From: a bacterium
Lineage (GTDB): Bacteria; Planctomycetota; Planctomycetia; Planctomycetales; Planctomycetaceae
DNA length: 37,908 bases
NCBI GenBank assembly: GCA_016124895.1
Contig: WGMU01000148.1
Coordinates: forward strand, 1 to 37,908
Direction: 5' to 3'
The notes below the pieces were generated by a model, which saw only the letters and a list, made by a program, of their open reading frames with translations, was not told where the DNA came from and ran no database searches. The position numbers were made by a program, and so were the translations under genes. Each line of letters opens with the position of its first letter. The first letter of the stretch is position 1. Of the stretch, positions 24,104-34,266 are shown piece by piece.

Positions 24104-26794
24104 TCAGTCGACGTACAGAAACTCATTCGAACTCAGCAACAACTGACACAGGTTGGCCAGCGCAACTTCGCCCGCATCCCGCGGGACGTCTTTCTTTGTC
24201 GCGGCGTCCCTGACCATCACCGGCTTGTCGGCGAAGTGCTGTGTCTGCTGTTCGAGGAACGCCAGCGCGTCGTTGATCTCTTCGTCGGTCGGGCCGCGAG
24301 TCAGAGCGAGTTGCCAGGCGAGGCGGACCTGCTCACCGGGATTTGTCCCTGCTTCTCTGCGAACCCTGACGGCGAAATCCTCGGCCATGTCCGTCACAAA
24401 CGTGCTGTTCATCAGAAACAGTGATTGAGTTGCGACCGTCGACGCGTTTCGCAATTCGCAGTTCGGTTCCATGCGCGGCAGGTCGAACGTGTCGAGCACC
24501 GTTAGCGGACGCGAGCGTCGCCATTGAACAAAGATGGATTTGCGGTGTTCCTCGCCGTTCATCGGAATGACCGCCCCCGGTCGTCCGGCGTTGAGGTTCT
24601 CTTTTCCAATCACAAACTGCCCGACGAGATCTGCCATGACGGGAACAGGCTCGCCGTAGCGCTTCGGGTTGAGGTCGCCGGTCACTGCGAGCACAGCGTC
24701 GCGGACGGTCTCAGCCTGCAGGCGTCGCAGCGGGAACTGCCAGTAGAGCGCGTTGTCGGGATCGATTGAAGTCGGAAGTCGGAGGTCGGAAGTCGGAGCA
24801 GCAGCGGCGCTGCTCGCTCCGGCCTGACGGTACACCGACGAGGTCAGGATCAGCCGGTGCAGGTGTTTGAGGCTCCAGCCGCTGGCGACGAACTCTGAAG
24901 CCATCCAGTCGAGCAGTTCCGGATGCGTCGGCCGAATACCGAGATAACCAAAGTCGCCTGGCGTGCTGACAAGCCCGCGGCCGAAATGCTGCATCCAGAC
25001 TCGATTGACGAGAACGCGAGCCACAAGCGGATGCTCGCCGCTGGTCAGCCGCTGTGCCCACGCAAGCCGGCGGCCGGTTGTTGGAAGCTGCGCGTCATTA
25101 AGCGGCAGCTTCGCGGACTCGGAGCTGTCATTGAGCACGGTCAGTCCGGCCGGTTCGAGTTCCTGCTTTGGCTGTTCGTGATCTCCGCGAGCGAAGAAAA
25201 ACGTCTTCGGCACCGATCCCGGAACCTCGGTCAGCGCCCGAACGAATTCTTCTTTCGGCTTCGTCTCCCTCAGCACTGCCGCTTCGTCAGCCATCTTCTG
25301 CAGCTCGTCCGCCGCCTTTTTGTCGTACAGGTACAGCGAGCCGGCCGAGACGTTGAGACTCGGATACTTCTTCATCAGCTCCTTCTGCTCCGGCGTCCGC
25401 TTCTTCGCATCGGTATCGCGAGCTTCGCGGGCCGCGGGCTGCATCTCTTCGGGCAGCTTTGCGAGTTCCTTTTCAAACGTGGCTTCGATGAACTCGTTCT
25501 GCTTCTTCGTCCGCTCGTCGAGAATCGTCTTCGCCTTCGCTTCGATCTCGGCAGCCTTTGCTTTTGCCGCGTCCGTGTAGAGCGAAACGCGGCGGGCATT
25601 CGGCGCCCGCCACTGTTTCCAGTCGTAAGCCGGCTCGAAGATCGCCCGCAACCGGTAATAGTCACTCTGAGGAATCGGGTCGTAACGGTGATCGTGACAC
25701 TGAGCGCAGCCGACCGTCAGCCCGAGCAGCGAACTTGACACGATCTTGATCGTCTCCGCGATGACCTCGTTTTTCGCGACGTTCACGTCGTCCGCTCCGC
25801 CGCCAGTTCCGTCTGGAGCCATCCGCAGAAAGCCGGTCGCTATCAGCTTCGCGATGTCTTCGGCCGGCAGCTCGGCATACGGCGGCTTGACCATTTCGTC
25901 GCCGGCGAGCTGCTCGCGGATGAACTCGTCAAACGGTTTGTCCGCATTCAGCGACTGAATCACCCAGTCGCGATATTTCCAGGCCCAGGCACGCTCAACA
26001 TCGTCGATCGTGTAGCCTTCCGAATCCGCGTACCCGGCGACGTCGAGCCAGTGCCGGCCCCAGCGGTCGCCGTAATCCGGCGTGGCGAGCAGACGATCAA
26101 TCAGCCGCTCGTACGCGTCCGGCGCGTCGTCCTCGACAAACTCCCGAACCATCTCCGGCGCCGGCGGCAGCCCGAGGAGGTCGAACGAAACACGTCGCAG
26201 CAGTGTGACGCGATCGGCATCCGGTGACAGCGAAAAACCCTGCGCTGCGAGCTTCCTCAGAACGAACGCATCGATCGGCGTCCGCACCTGATCGCCGGGT
26301 TTGACCGTCGGCACTTCAGGCCGGCGCACCGGCTGAAACGACCAGAAGCTGCGTTCCTCTTCAGTGAGATAGACCTCGTCGGCCAGCGATTCCGGCTCCG
26401 GCCGCGCGATGTTTGCTCCCTGAGCGATCCACTGCTCGATCGTCTTCAGTTCGGTCGCGGTGACTTTCTTCGACTCATCCTCGACCGGCGGCATTTCGCC
26501 GGAGCGAATCCGTTCGATCAGCAGACTCTCGTCCGGCTTGCCGGGAACAATCGCAGTTCCCGAGTCGCCGCCCTTCTCCAGAAACCGCCGCAGCCGGACG
26601 TCGAGCCCACCTTCGAGTTCGACTTCCTCACCGTGGCAGTGAAAACAGCGGGCTTTGAGAATCGGGCGCACGTCGCGTTCAAATGTCAGCGACGGCTTCA
26701 CGCTGGCACCGGATTGAGCATCCTGAGCACGGACGACGAAGCCAATTCCGCAGCACATCAGCACAACGAAGCAGCAGGGAACGAACCGACGCAT
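24104..26794 (-). CDS. Secreted c-type cytochrome with DUF1549 and DUF1553 (PSCyt1/PSD1) domains
   Basis: The protein has 896 residues from ATG at 26794, with GGAG 7 nt upstream. A longer frame to 26869 would bury the signal. The N-terminal signal (VPCCFVVLMCCGIGFVVRAQ) is followed by a planctomycete-type cytochrome c module with CFHCH (C50, C53, H54) and GEMPP as the likely distal-side loop. DUF1549 follows (LLRRVSFDLLGLPPAPEMVR, about 205 onward; WGRHWLDVAGYADSEGYT). A coiled Lys/Glu-rich middle (about 405-500) precedes DUF1553 (about 580-890; ARVLVNRVWMQHFGRGLVST). The reaction is unknown, with a redox role in envelope carbohydrate metabolism often suspected. It is paired with the DUF1501 gene. 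Confidence 0.95.
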   Translation of the reverse strand: MRRFVPCCFVVLMCCGIGFVVRAQDAQSGASVKPSLTFERDVRPILKARCFHCHGEEVELEGGLDVRLRRFLEKGGDSGTAIVPGKPDESLLIERIRSGEMPPVEDESKKVTATELKTIEQWIAQGANIARPEPESLADEVYLTEEERSFWSFQPVRRPEVPTVKPGDQVRTPIDAFVLRKLAAQGFSLSPDADRVTLLRRVSFDLLGLPPAPEMVREFVEDDAPDAYERLIDRLLATPDYGDRWGRHWLDVAGYADSEGYTIDDVERAWAWKYRDWVIQSLNADKPFDEFIREQLAGDEMVKPPYAELPAEDIAKLIATGFLRMAPDGTGGGADDVNVAKNEVIAETIKIVSSSLLGLTVGCAQCHDHRYDPIPQSDYYRLRAIFEPAYDWKQWRAPNARRVSLYTDAAKAKAAEIEAKAKTILDERTKKQNEFIEATFEKELAKLPEEMQPAAREARDTDAKKRTPEQKELMKKYPSLNVSAGSLYLYDKKAADELQKMADEAAVLRETKPKEEFVRALTEVPGSVPKTFFFARGDHEQPKQELEPAGLTVLNDSSESAKLPLNDAQLPTTGRRLAWAQRLTSGEHPLVARVLVNRVWMQHFGRGLVSTPGDFGYLGIRPTHPELLDWMASEFVASGWSLKHLHRLILTSSVYRQAGASSAAAAPTSDLRLPTSIDPDNALYWQFPLRRLQAETVRDAVLAVTGDLNPKRYGEPVPVMADLVGQFVIGKENLNAGRPGAVIPMNGEEHRKSIFVQWRRSRPLTVLDTFDLPRMEPNCELRNASTVATQSLFLMNSTFVTDMAEDFAVRVRREAGTNPGEQVRLAWQLALTRGPTDEEINDALAFLEQQTQHFADKPVMVRDAATKKDVPRDAGEVALANLCQLLLSSNEFLYVD

Positions 26795-27134
26795 GACGGC
26801 GCTCCGAAAAACAGGCGGGACAGCGACCTCGTGAAAAGGCCGCCGCAGTGGGCGGGACAGCGTTTGCAAGAGCGTCCAGAGTCTCCGATCCGACCGGGAT
26901 GAGTCAACTCAAACTGCAGCCTCGCTCAAAGCAGCGTTGTTCACAAAGCCAGATCGTCCACTTTCGGCGCGGCACTGGGTTGATTGTTACAGCGACCGGG
27001 ATAACTTCGCTCGCAATGACGTTCCCGAGTCGACACAAACACACTCAGCGAACTTTCTGCCCGTTGGACGCTCGCCGTGGTGCCAGCACCGTCGGCTGTA
27101 TCGCTGCCTCAAACACTCCGACTGAGCCCCGCCC
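26795..27134. promoter_or_regulatory. Divergent intergenic region upstream of the cytochrome and amidase genes
   Basis: These 340 bases should contain promoters for both genes. One weak candidate for the amidase is TTGATT (26981-26986), 16 bases, then TAACTT (27003-27008) on the plus strand. I found no palindromic repeat, RNA gene or credible short gene here. Confidence 0.25.
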
Positions 27135-28451
27135 ATGAGACTGCCCGAAGCCGACGAGTTCACTGTTTCGAGCCTGTCTGCCGCAATGACAAGCGGTGAG
27201 GAATCCAGCGAGTCGATTGTCTCGCAGTGTCTGTCGCGGATTGCCGAGCGCGAGGCCGACCTGCGGGCGTGGGTCGTTGTCGACCGTGACGGAGCCCTCG
27301 AACAGGCGCAACAGTGTGACCGCGACCGAGCGACAGGAACGATTCGCGGACCGCTGCACGGCATCCCGGTCGGCATCAAGGATATCGTCGACGTAAACGG
27401 ATTCGTGACGGGGGCCGGCTCACCGTGGTTCGCCCGGCGACCAGTTGCGACTGCAGATGCGACTCTGGTCACGGCGCTGCGCAACGCAGGAGCGGTCATC
27501 CTCGGCAAGACGGTGACAACACAGTTTGCGTGTTTCGATCCGCCGCCGACCCGCAATCCGTGGCACATCGACCGGACACCCGGCGGGTCGTCGAGCGGTT
27601 CCGCCGCAGCGGTGGCCGCTCGACTTGTCCCCATTGCGATTGGGTCACAGACCGGCGGTTCGATTACCCGACCGGCGTCTTTCTGTGGCGTCTGCGGACT
27701 GAAGCCGACATTCGGTACGGTCTCGCTGGACGGAGTCGTCCCGGTTGCCTCATCGCTCGATCATCCGGGACCGATCGCCCGCCGCGTCGCTGATCTGCGG
27801 ATGACACTCGCCGCTTTGACGCGTCAGCAGCTCGCGACTGAAATCAAGCTGGGCGATCCGAACGATCGTCCGCTGCGTCTCGGTCGGTTACGCGGCTTCT
27901 TTGAAGATCGAACCAGCTCTGCAATGACGGTCGCGTTGAACCGGACGCTCGACACTCTGATGGCCGCAGGAGTGCAGGTCTTTGATGTCGACGTGCCGCG
28001 TGGATTCTCAGACGTGCTGCAGCATCACCGCTGCATCATGGCGTGCGAAGCAGCGGCGTGGCATCGAACCAGTTTTGTCGAACATCGCGACGAATACGGT
28101 CCGTGCGTCGCATCGCTGATCGAAGAAGGACTCGCGGCATCAGCGATTGACTATCTTGCGGCGCGCGAGCACCAGGCGGCTTTGACGCAGGCGATGAACT
28201 CGCTGGTTGCGGACGGCGAGATCGATGCTCTCGTCACTCCAGCAACGACCGGGCCGGCTCCTGACGCGTCAACGACCGGCGACCCCTGCATGAACGCTCC
28301 GTGGAGCTATACCGGAATGCCGACGGTTTCGTTCCCGATCGCCCTGAGCGATGACGGCCTGCCGCTGGCCATTCAACTCACCGGCCCACGCGGCGGCGAC
28401 TGGCAACTGCTCGACATCGCCGAGGTCTGCGAACGAATCGTCCGCTGTTAG
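27135..28451 (+). CDS. Amidase signature family hydrolase
   Basis: The protein has 438 residues from ATG at 27135. The Ser-cisSer-Lys triad is visible as K82 (GIPVGIKDIVD), S152 (TPGGSSSGSAAAVAA) and nucleophile S176 (GSQTGGSITRPASFCG). The family hydrolyses amides and includes GatA, fatty-acid amide hydrolases and allophanate or indole-acetamide hydrolases. No GatB or GatC gene is nearby and the length is short for GatA, so a free amidase is more likely. No signal peptide is present. The gene is alone on this strand and its stop is next to a long nested inverted repeat. Confidence 0.9.
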   Translation: MRLPEADEFTVSSLSAAMTSGEESSESIVSQCLSRIAEREADLRAWVVVDRDGALEQAQQCDRDRATGTIRGPLHGIPVGIKDIVDVNGFVTGAGSPWFARRPVATADATLVTALRNAGAVILGKTVTTQFACFDPPPTRNPWHIDRTPGGSSSGSAAAVAARLVPIAIGSQTGGSITRPASFCGVCGLKPTFGTVSLDGVVPVASSLDHPGPIARRVADLRMTLAALTRQQLATEIKLGDPNDRPLRLGRLRGFFEDRTSSAMTVALNRTLDTLMAAGVQVFDVDVPRGFSDVLQHHRCIMACEAAAWHRTSFVEHRDEYGPCVASLIEEGLAASAIDYLAAREHQAALTQAMNSLVADGEIDALVTPATTGPAPDASTTGDPCMNAPWSYTGMPTVSFPIALSDDGLPLAIQLTGPRGGDWQLLDIAEVCERIVRC

Positions 28452-28579
28452 TTGGACAACGCCACTTTGGCGAAATCTGCGAGAATACAAGCACGAAGCG
28501 CAAGCGAGTGTGTTTGACGTCAGTGACTCACTCGCTTGCGCTTCGTGCTTGTATGGCAACCGCAAGTGGCGCTGTCCAA
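28452..28579. repeat. Long nested inverted repeat after the amidase gene
   Basis: The outer arms TTGGACAACGCCACTT (28452-28467) and AAGTGGCGCTGTCCAA (28564-28579) pair with one mismatch. The inner arms (28486-28510 and 28529-28553; core GCACGAAGCGCAAGCGAGTG) are a perfect 25-bp inverted repeat around an 18-base loop. The block starts at the base after the amidase stop codon. It may form a very stable stem in RNA or a cruciform in DNA. Confidence 0.9.
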
Positions 28580-28601
28580 TTAGACGGCCACGGGATTTGT
28601 G

Positions 28602-28622
28602 GGACGGATTGTCAATCCGTCC
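28602..28622. repeat. GGACGGATT palindrome
   Basis: GGACGGATT-gtc-AATCCGTCC is a perfect 9-bp stem with a 3-base loop, about 40 bases past the stop of the small acidic protein gene (which ends at 28661, minus strand). It could serve as its terminator, or be one more repeat family. Confidence 0.8.
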
Positions 28623-28660
28623 TGCTGCCGGTTCCGATTCTCGATTCGCAGGCTGCCTCG

Positions 28661-28879
28661 TTACTCGTCGGCCGCTTCGCCGCCGCTGCCGAGCGCTTCA
28701 CTGATGATGTTCGTCAGATTGAGATGCCCGTCGGCGATCGAGTCCATGACGGAGTAGAGCTGCGTCTCCGCTTCATATTCGCGGACGTGCGCAATGATCT
28801 TTTCGACTTCGAGTTCGGTGTGGCCGCGTTCGCGCAGGAAATCAGCAAGCTGGATGTAATCGTCATCGGACTCTGGCAT
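28661..28879 (-). CDS. Small acidic hypothetical protein
   Basis: The gene encodes 72 residues from ATG at 28879, which has GGAG 9 nt upstream. A GTG at 28930 would give 89 residues but has no ribosome site. The sequence (MPESDDDYIQLADFLRERGH, then ELEVEKIIAHVREYEAETQL) is acidic and mostly helical. It has no signal, membrane helix or cysteine. It is divergent from the STAS gene. No family is recognised. The reading frame composition and clear start make a real gene likely. Confidence 0.6.
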   Translation of the reverse strand: MPESDDDYIQLADFLRERGHTELEVEKIIAHVREYEAETQLYSVMDSIADGHLNLTNIISEALGSGGEAADE

Positions 28880-29102
28880 CTCGACATGCTCCGTGTCGGG
28901 GACGGGAAGAAGAGTTGTCTCGTGGTCCACAGCGTCTGACGCCGGCGGAACGAGGCGGCACGATAAGGGCTGCTGGCTCCGTGTGTCGAGAATCGATTGC
29001 TACCGCGGACCGTTGAGCGGAAAACCGCGTCACGAGGCGGTCGATTGCGGGAAACTCGCCCACGCGTCATCTTCCGACGCTCGTCCATTTCCGGAGCGAA
29101 TC

Positions 29103-29468
29103 ATGAGCGAATCGACGTTCTTCACGACCGAAGAAACCCGCGGCGTCACCATCGTCCATCTGCCCGATGACTACACCAGTGCGTACGAGAGCACGCTGGT
29201 CGACCTGCAGGGGATCCCCGAACTGGCTCGGAAGATCGAGCCGCCGCGGCTGATCATCGACCTGCGCCATGTGAAGTACATCGGGTCGGCATTTATCGGC
29301 TTTCTGATTTCACTGTCGACGCAGTTGCAGAGCCGCCCGAACGGTCGACTGGCTCTCAGCGGCGTGGCACCGTTCATCCGCATGGCGCTGGAGTCAACAC
29401 GTTCCGATCTGCTGTTCGAAATCCACGACACGCTGGAAGAGGCCATTGAAAGTCTCGCAACGTACTGA
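29103..29468 (+). CDS. STAS-domain protein (anti-sigma-factor-antagonist-like)
   Basis: The protein has 121 residues from ATG at 29103, with GGAG 6 nt upstream. Longer readings up to 28893 lack a site. A single STAS domain fills it: GVTIVHLPDDYTSAYESTLV, then LIIDLRHVKYIGSAFIGFLI. In SpoIIAA the helix begins DSSGLG and its second serine is phosphorylated by an anti-sigma kinase. Here the aligned bases read GSAFIG, so that serine seems replaced by alanine and S62 remains. Control by phosphorylation is therefore uncertain. It lies 69 bases before a YeiH-type transporter gene on the same strand, which hints at a transport-linked role as in SulP proteins. No sigma factor or kinase gene is adjacent. 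Confidence 0.87.
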   Translation: MSESTFFTTEETRGVTIVHLPDDYTSAYESTLVDLQGIPELARKIEPPRLIIDLRHVKYIGSAFIGFLISLSTQLQSRPNGRLALSGVAPFIRMALESTRSDLLFEIHDTLEEAIESLATY

Positions 29469-29537
29469 CGTCAGCCTCCACTTCTGATTCCGCCCCGACG
29501 TCAGAGCCATTCTGCACCTGTGCCTGCCTGCTTTGAG

Positions 29538-30986
29538 ATGCCTGAATTCATGCCTGACGAAACTCAATCGACCGATGAAGTCATCACGCCTAAACGTGGT
29601 TCTCTGTGGACCGATATGCGCAGGAGCGAGGACTGGTGGGCGATCTGGATTGGCGCCGTCATCCTTGCCGTCGCGTTTCTGCTCGTTTATCGCAGCCTGC
29701 CTTCCGACTGGAGCCAGACCGTGGCAGCCGGCGAGCCGGTCAAGATCAGCAGCCCGCTGAAAGGCTGGCTGGGAAAACCCGGTGGCTGGAAGTCGAATCC
29801 GATCACGTCCATTTACGAAGCCGGTGAGCGGAATGTTCTGCCGGGAATGGTGGGCGCGTTCTGTGTTTCGCTGGCCGTCTTTGGAGGCGGGCTGGCCGTT
29901 ATGGGTCACAATCCGCTGAAGTTCGCGATTGGCTTCATCGGTGTCTTCTGTCTGGCTGTTCTGGCGTATGTCCTCGCCGGCCAGGATGTCATCAAGTATT
30001 ACAACCTGGAATATGCACTGTGGGCACTGGCGGTCGGGATGATCATCAGCAACACAATTGGAACGCCTGCAGTTTTCAAGCCTGCGGTCCGGACTGAGTT
30101 CTACATCAAGACGGGACTGGTCCTGCTGGGGGCCGAGGTGCTGTTCAGTCGGCTGCTGGCGCTGGGAGCGCCCGGCATCGGCGTCGCCTGGCTGGTGACG
30201 CCCGTCGTCCTGATCAGCACCTACGCATTCGGTCAGGCCGTGCTGAAGATGGAGTCGAAGTCGCTCAACATGGTCATCTCGGCGGATATGTCCGTCTGCG
30301 GCGTTTCGGCCGCGATCGCGACAGCAGCCGCGTGCCGGGCAAAGAAAGAAGAACTGTCATTCGCCATCGGCCTGTCGCTGACATTCACCGTCATCATGAT
30401 GGCCGTCATGCCGGCTGTGATTAAGGCTCTGGGCATGAGCCAGGTGCTCGGTGGCGCCTGGATGGGCGGAACGATCGATTCAACAGGAGCGGTTGCCGCA
30501 GCGGGCGGGCTGCTGGGTGAGCAGGCTCTGGAGGTCGCTGCAACCGTCAAAATGATCCAGAACATTCTGATTGGAGTGACGGCGTTCGGCGTCGCGACCT
30601 ACTGGGTCACCTGCGTCGAAAAGACGGACTCCGGCATTCGGCCCGATGCCCGCGAAATCTGGTATCGGTTTCCGAAGTTCGTCCTCGGCTTCGTAGCGGC
30701 GTCGGCGGTTTTCTCGACGCTGTATGCAATGCTGCCGGCCGGCCAGGACATCGTCAGCGCCGTCGTCAAAGATACGAAGACGCTGCGCGGCTGGTTCTTC
30801 TGCCTGGCGTTTGTCAGCATCGGACTGGAGATCAACTTCCGTGATTTCGCCCAGTATCTGAAAGGCGGCAAGCCGCTGATTCTGTACGTGTGCGGTCAGT
30901 CGCTGAATCTGATCCTGACGCTGGCGATGTCCTGGCTGATGTTTGAAGTCATCTTCAAAGACACCGTTCAGGAACTGGTGAAGTAA
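29538..30986 (+). CDS. YeiH/PF03601-family putative anion (sulfate) exporter
   Basis: The protein has 482 residues from ATG at 29538; ATG at 29550 and GTG at 29520 are alternatives and no start has a strong ribosome site. About 10 to 11 membrane helices are visible, beginning [20 protein letters not shown]. Family segments are clear: [77 protein letters not shown] and [20 protein letters not shown]. The family is annotated as putative sulfate exporters, though the substrate is not proven. The region between helices 1 and 2 (about 50-90) is longer than in short YeiH proteins. STAS lies upstream and a small membrane gene starts 1 base after the stop. Confidence 0.9.
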   Translation: MPEFMPDETQSTDEVITPKRGSLWTDMRRSEDWWAIWIGAVILAVAFLLVYRSLPSDWSQTVAAGEPVKISSPLKGWLGKPGGWKSNPITSIYEAGERNVLPGMVGAFCVSLAVFGGGLAVMGHNPLKFAIGFIGVFCLAVLAYVLAGQDVIKYYNLEYALWALAVGMIISNTIGTPAVFKPAVRTEFYIKTGLVLLGAEVLFSRLLALGAPGIGVAWLVTPVVLISTYAFGQAVLKMESKSLNMVISADMSVCGVSAAIATAAACRAKKEELSFAIGLSLTFTVIMMAVMPAVIKALGMSQVLGGAWMGGTIDSTGAVAAAGGLLGEQALEVAATVKMIQNILIGVTAFGVATYWVTCVEKTDSGIRPDAREIWYRFPKFVLGFVAASAVFSTLYAMLPAGQDIVSAVVKDTKTLRGWFFCLAFVSIGLEINFRDFAQYLKGGKPLILYVCGQSLNLILTLAMSWLMFEVIFKDTVQELVK

Positions 30987-30987
30987 C

Positions 30988-31287
30988 GTGTCCGAATCGA
31001 TTCCCCGCAGCACACCTGAGCAGCCACGCGCCGAAGCAGATTCCGCAAGCGGCCGATACCGTCTGGCGGCGGCCGTGGCTGTCGTCGCGCTGATCTGGCT
31101 CGGCGTACTGCCCGCGGCGGGAAACTCAGCTTCTCTGCGTTCTGCCATTGAGGCCCGACGCGAACGCGGCATCGACGCAAGTGCGATGTTCTATACCGAA
31201 CTGGAAGTCATGGATGACATCCTGGCCCGCAACCGGCAGTTTCGCCGCGACAATCCGGATGCGCTGTGGTCACCGGCTTCTCTCTGA
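30988..31287 (+). CDS. Small single-pass membrane protein coupled to the transporter gene
   Basis: The protein has 99 residues from GTG at 30988, one base after the transporter's TAA, so translation is probably coupled. An Arg/Glu/Ser-rich start is followed by one membrane helix (about 26-44, LAAAVAVVALIWLGVLPAA) and a charged helical end (SLRSAIEARRERGIDASAMF...ILARNRQFRRDN). No known family is recognised. Position and size suggest an accessory subunit or assembly factor of the transporter, which is an inference from gene order. A hairpin follows the stop. Confidence 0.72.
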   Translation: MSESIPRSTPEQPRAEADSASGRYRLAAAVAVVALIWLGVLPAAGNSASLRSAIEARRERGIDASAMFYTELEVMDDILARNRQFRRDNPDALWSPASL

Positions 31288-31316
31288 CGGAACTGCGTGT
31301 CGGCGCTGCGCGTTTC

Positions 31317-31331
31317 GTTCGCGGAGCGAAC
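31317..31331. terminator. Short hairpin between convergent genes
   Basis: GTTCGC-gga-GCGAAC (perfect 6-bp stem) lies 29 bases after the small membrane gene's stop and 8 bases from the xylA stop. A second stem CGACTGT/ACAGTCG overlaps the xylA stop codon. They may jointly terminate both transcripts; no T-run is present. Confidence 0.4.
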
Positions 31332-31339
31332 AACGACTG

Positions 31340-32650
<1,311 letters not shown>

Positions 32651-32887
32651 GACTGTGGAATCCCTGCGCAGAACAGATGGAGGTTGCGAAGCGCGGCAGG
32701 CTATCGGCTTTCGAGTCGAAAATAAACGATCGGCATGTGGCCGTCGTCCACACTCGAATTGACATGTCTGGATATGTTAATTGCCGGCATCGAGAGCAAT
32801 TGGCCAAACTGTGCGTTGTTCGGACCGGCGTTCAACTGTCACACACACACGCCCGCACTTGCCACAGTTAGCTGACCTGCAGCATCA

Positions 32888-33337
32888 TCAGTTTGCCCAG
32901 ACTCGATCGACCTGCGGTGGGTGACGGTTATTGCTGCGATCTGCGGCGCGAATTCGCTGGAGTTTGTCCGTCGTACCATGACGTTCACCGTTGAAGTCCA
33001 GCAGGTCGCGAGTGCCGCGTCCGACCTCGGTCAACGCAACGATCGAGAGAGCGTCGTGACTCCACGCAAAGTGGTCGTTCCAGCGGTCGGTCCGCGGGTT
33101 GAAGAGCGGAACCAGATTGCCGTCGACGACGCATTCAGTCCGAGCCTGCCGCCGTGTGTTGCAGTTGAAGCAGGCCAGTGCGAGGTTCTCGATGGTATCC
33201 GCTCCGCCTGCTGACTGCGGCACAATGTGGTCCATGGTGTGAGCCACAAACTGCCAGTCTTCGCTCGCATGGCAGTACTCGCACAGGCCCTGTGCTCTGT
33301 CTCGCACTAGCGCTTTTGAAGAAGGCGACACAGCCAT
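32888..33337 (-). CDS. HNH endonuclease family protein
   Basis: The protein has 149 residues from ATG at 33337 (an alternative GTG lies 6 bases earlier). The zinc pair CEYC (about 19-22) and CFNC (near 57-60) brackets DHIVPQSAGGADTIENLALA, the core H-N region of the bba-metal nuclease fold. LFNPRTDRWNDHFAW follows, as in a widespread family of small HNH nucleases. The third 'H' is represented by NTRR, as in many members. It starts 6 bases after the stop of the preceding hypothetical gene, so the two form an operon. Possible roles include homing, phage defence or repair; no methyltransferase is nearby. Confidence 0.85.
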   Translation of the reverse strand: MAVSPSSKALVRDRAQGLCEYCHASEDWQFVAHTMDHIVPQSAGGADTIENLALACFNCNTRRQARTECVVDGNLVPLFNPRTDRWNDHFAWSHDALSIVALTEVGRGTRDLLDFNGERHGTTDKLQRIRAADRSNNRHPPQVDRVWAN

Positions 33338-33343
33338 CCCCAC

Positions 33344-33766
33344 TCAGTCTTTCAACTTCAGACGCAAGACAGAGATTGCTGCACTTAGTGACTCGTTGAG
33401 CTGGGAAATAGCCTCAAACTCTTCCTGTTCAATCTGACTCAAGTGTCCGGAATTCCTTTTGTCGAGCAGTTGTTGCACCTTTTCAGCGAACTTGTCGGAC
33501 TTTCCGACCGTCGTCATAAATTCCAGGATCGTATCGCGGAATTCACAAACGCTTAGCCCAGCGACTCCACCGGGGGCGATGTCATTGCCGAGACGGATAA
33601 ACGCACTTGAATAGACTTCACTTGGGCTCAGAGGCTCTCCCGTCTGGCTGTCAGAATCGCGAATGGCACGTGCGATGACTTCATCGCTGATCTGACTGGT
33701 AGCTGAAGCGCACCCCAGGATTTGCTCGACCTCTTCAGCTTTCATTGATGCTTTATTCTCAGCCAT
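33344..33766 (-). CDS. Hypothetical helical protein in HNH cassette
   Basis: The protein has 140 residues from ATG at 33766, with GGAGA 7 nt upstream. The sequence is acidic and helical: AEEVEQILGCASATSQISDE, then FAEKVQQLLDKRNSGHLSQI and FEAISQLNESLSAAISVLRL. It has no signal or membrane span. Codon use and base composition look less GC-rich than the housekeeping genes, by eye. It sits between an 84-residue gene (20 bases upstream) and the HNH gene. No family is recognised, and an immunity or partner role is only a guess from position. Confidence 0.68.
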   Translation of the reverse strand: MAENKASMKAEEVEQILGCASATSQISDEVIARAIRDSDSQTGEPLSPSEVYSSAFIRLGNDIAPGGVAGLSVCEFRDTILEFMTTVGKSDKFAEKVQQLLDKRNSGHLSQIEQEEFEAISQLNESLSAAISVLRLKLKD

Positions 33767-33786
33767 ATCTCGTCTCCCGCCAGATG

Positions 33787-34041
33787 TCAGGCAACACGGT
33801 GAAGTTTGCGATTGGAATCCGTCGAGCTGTCAGTATCTGCCGCCGCTCTGAGCTGATCAATGGACTGTTGACATGCACTGATAAAAGCATCATGTACTTC
33901 TGCCTCTCCGACCGTCATTGAGGTGGTCGAATCATTCAGTCGTCTCGTGAACTCTTTAAGAAATACCTGACGGAAGAAGGCTGCTAGCCTGAGGAACTCA
34001 GTCACAGCGGTCAGTAACACACGACGATTTCTGATGCTCAC
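33787..34041 (-). CDS. Hypothetical small protein at start of HNH cassette
   Basis: The frame gives 84 residues from GTG at 34041 (SIRNRRVLLTAVTEFLRLAA at the front). It contains a basic, partly hydrophobic N-terminal helix (FFRQVFLKEFTRRLND) and an acidic end. The start is uncertain because the ribosome site (AGGGACGG) is weak. It is the first gene of a three-gene minus-strand group. No known domain is seen. Confidence 0.55.
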   Translation of the reverse strand: MSIRNRRVLLTAVTEFLRLAAFFRQVFLKEFTRRLNDSTTSMTVGEAEVHDAFISACQQSIDQLRAAADTDSSTDSNRKLHRVA

Positions 34042-34266
34042 TGTTTCCGTCCCTGGAAAGATGCAAAGTGGCAGTTGCTCAGGCCCGAATACTGCGTGTC
34101 GGATCGAGGCCGGAGTATTCGCGAATTGGAAAAACCCGTCAACGCGGGTTCCGTACGCATTGCCGGCTGAGAATTCCAGGACTCAAGCTGTGTCGCAGGC
34201 TCAGCAAGCGCACGAATTCTTTCTCGAACTCGAAAATGAGGCAGGTCTCCGATTACTCGGCGCTTC
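34042..34266. other. Gap between HNH cassette and alcohol dehydrogenase remnant
   Basis: No gene, RNA or clear repeat was found in these 225 bases. They probably hold the promoter of the HNH cassette and may be a boundary of the inserted segment; a short hairpin AACCCGtcaaCGCGGGTT-like stem lies near 34134-34151. Confidence 0.3.
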
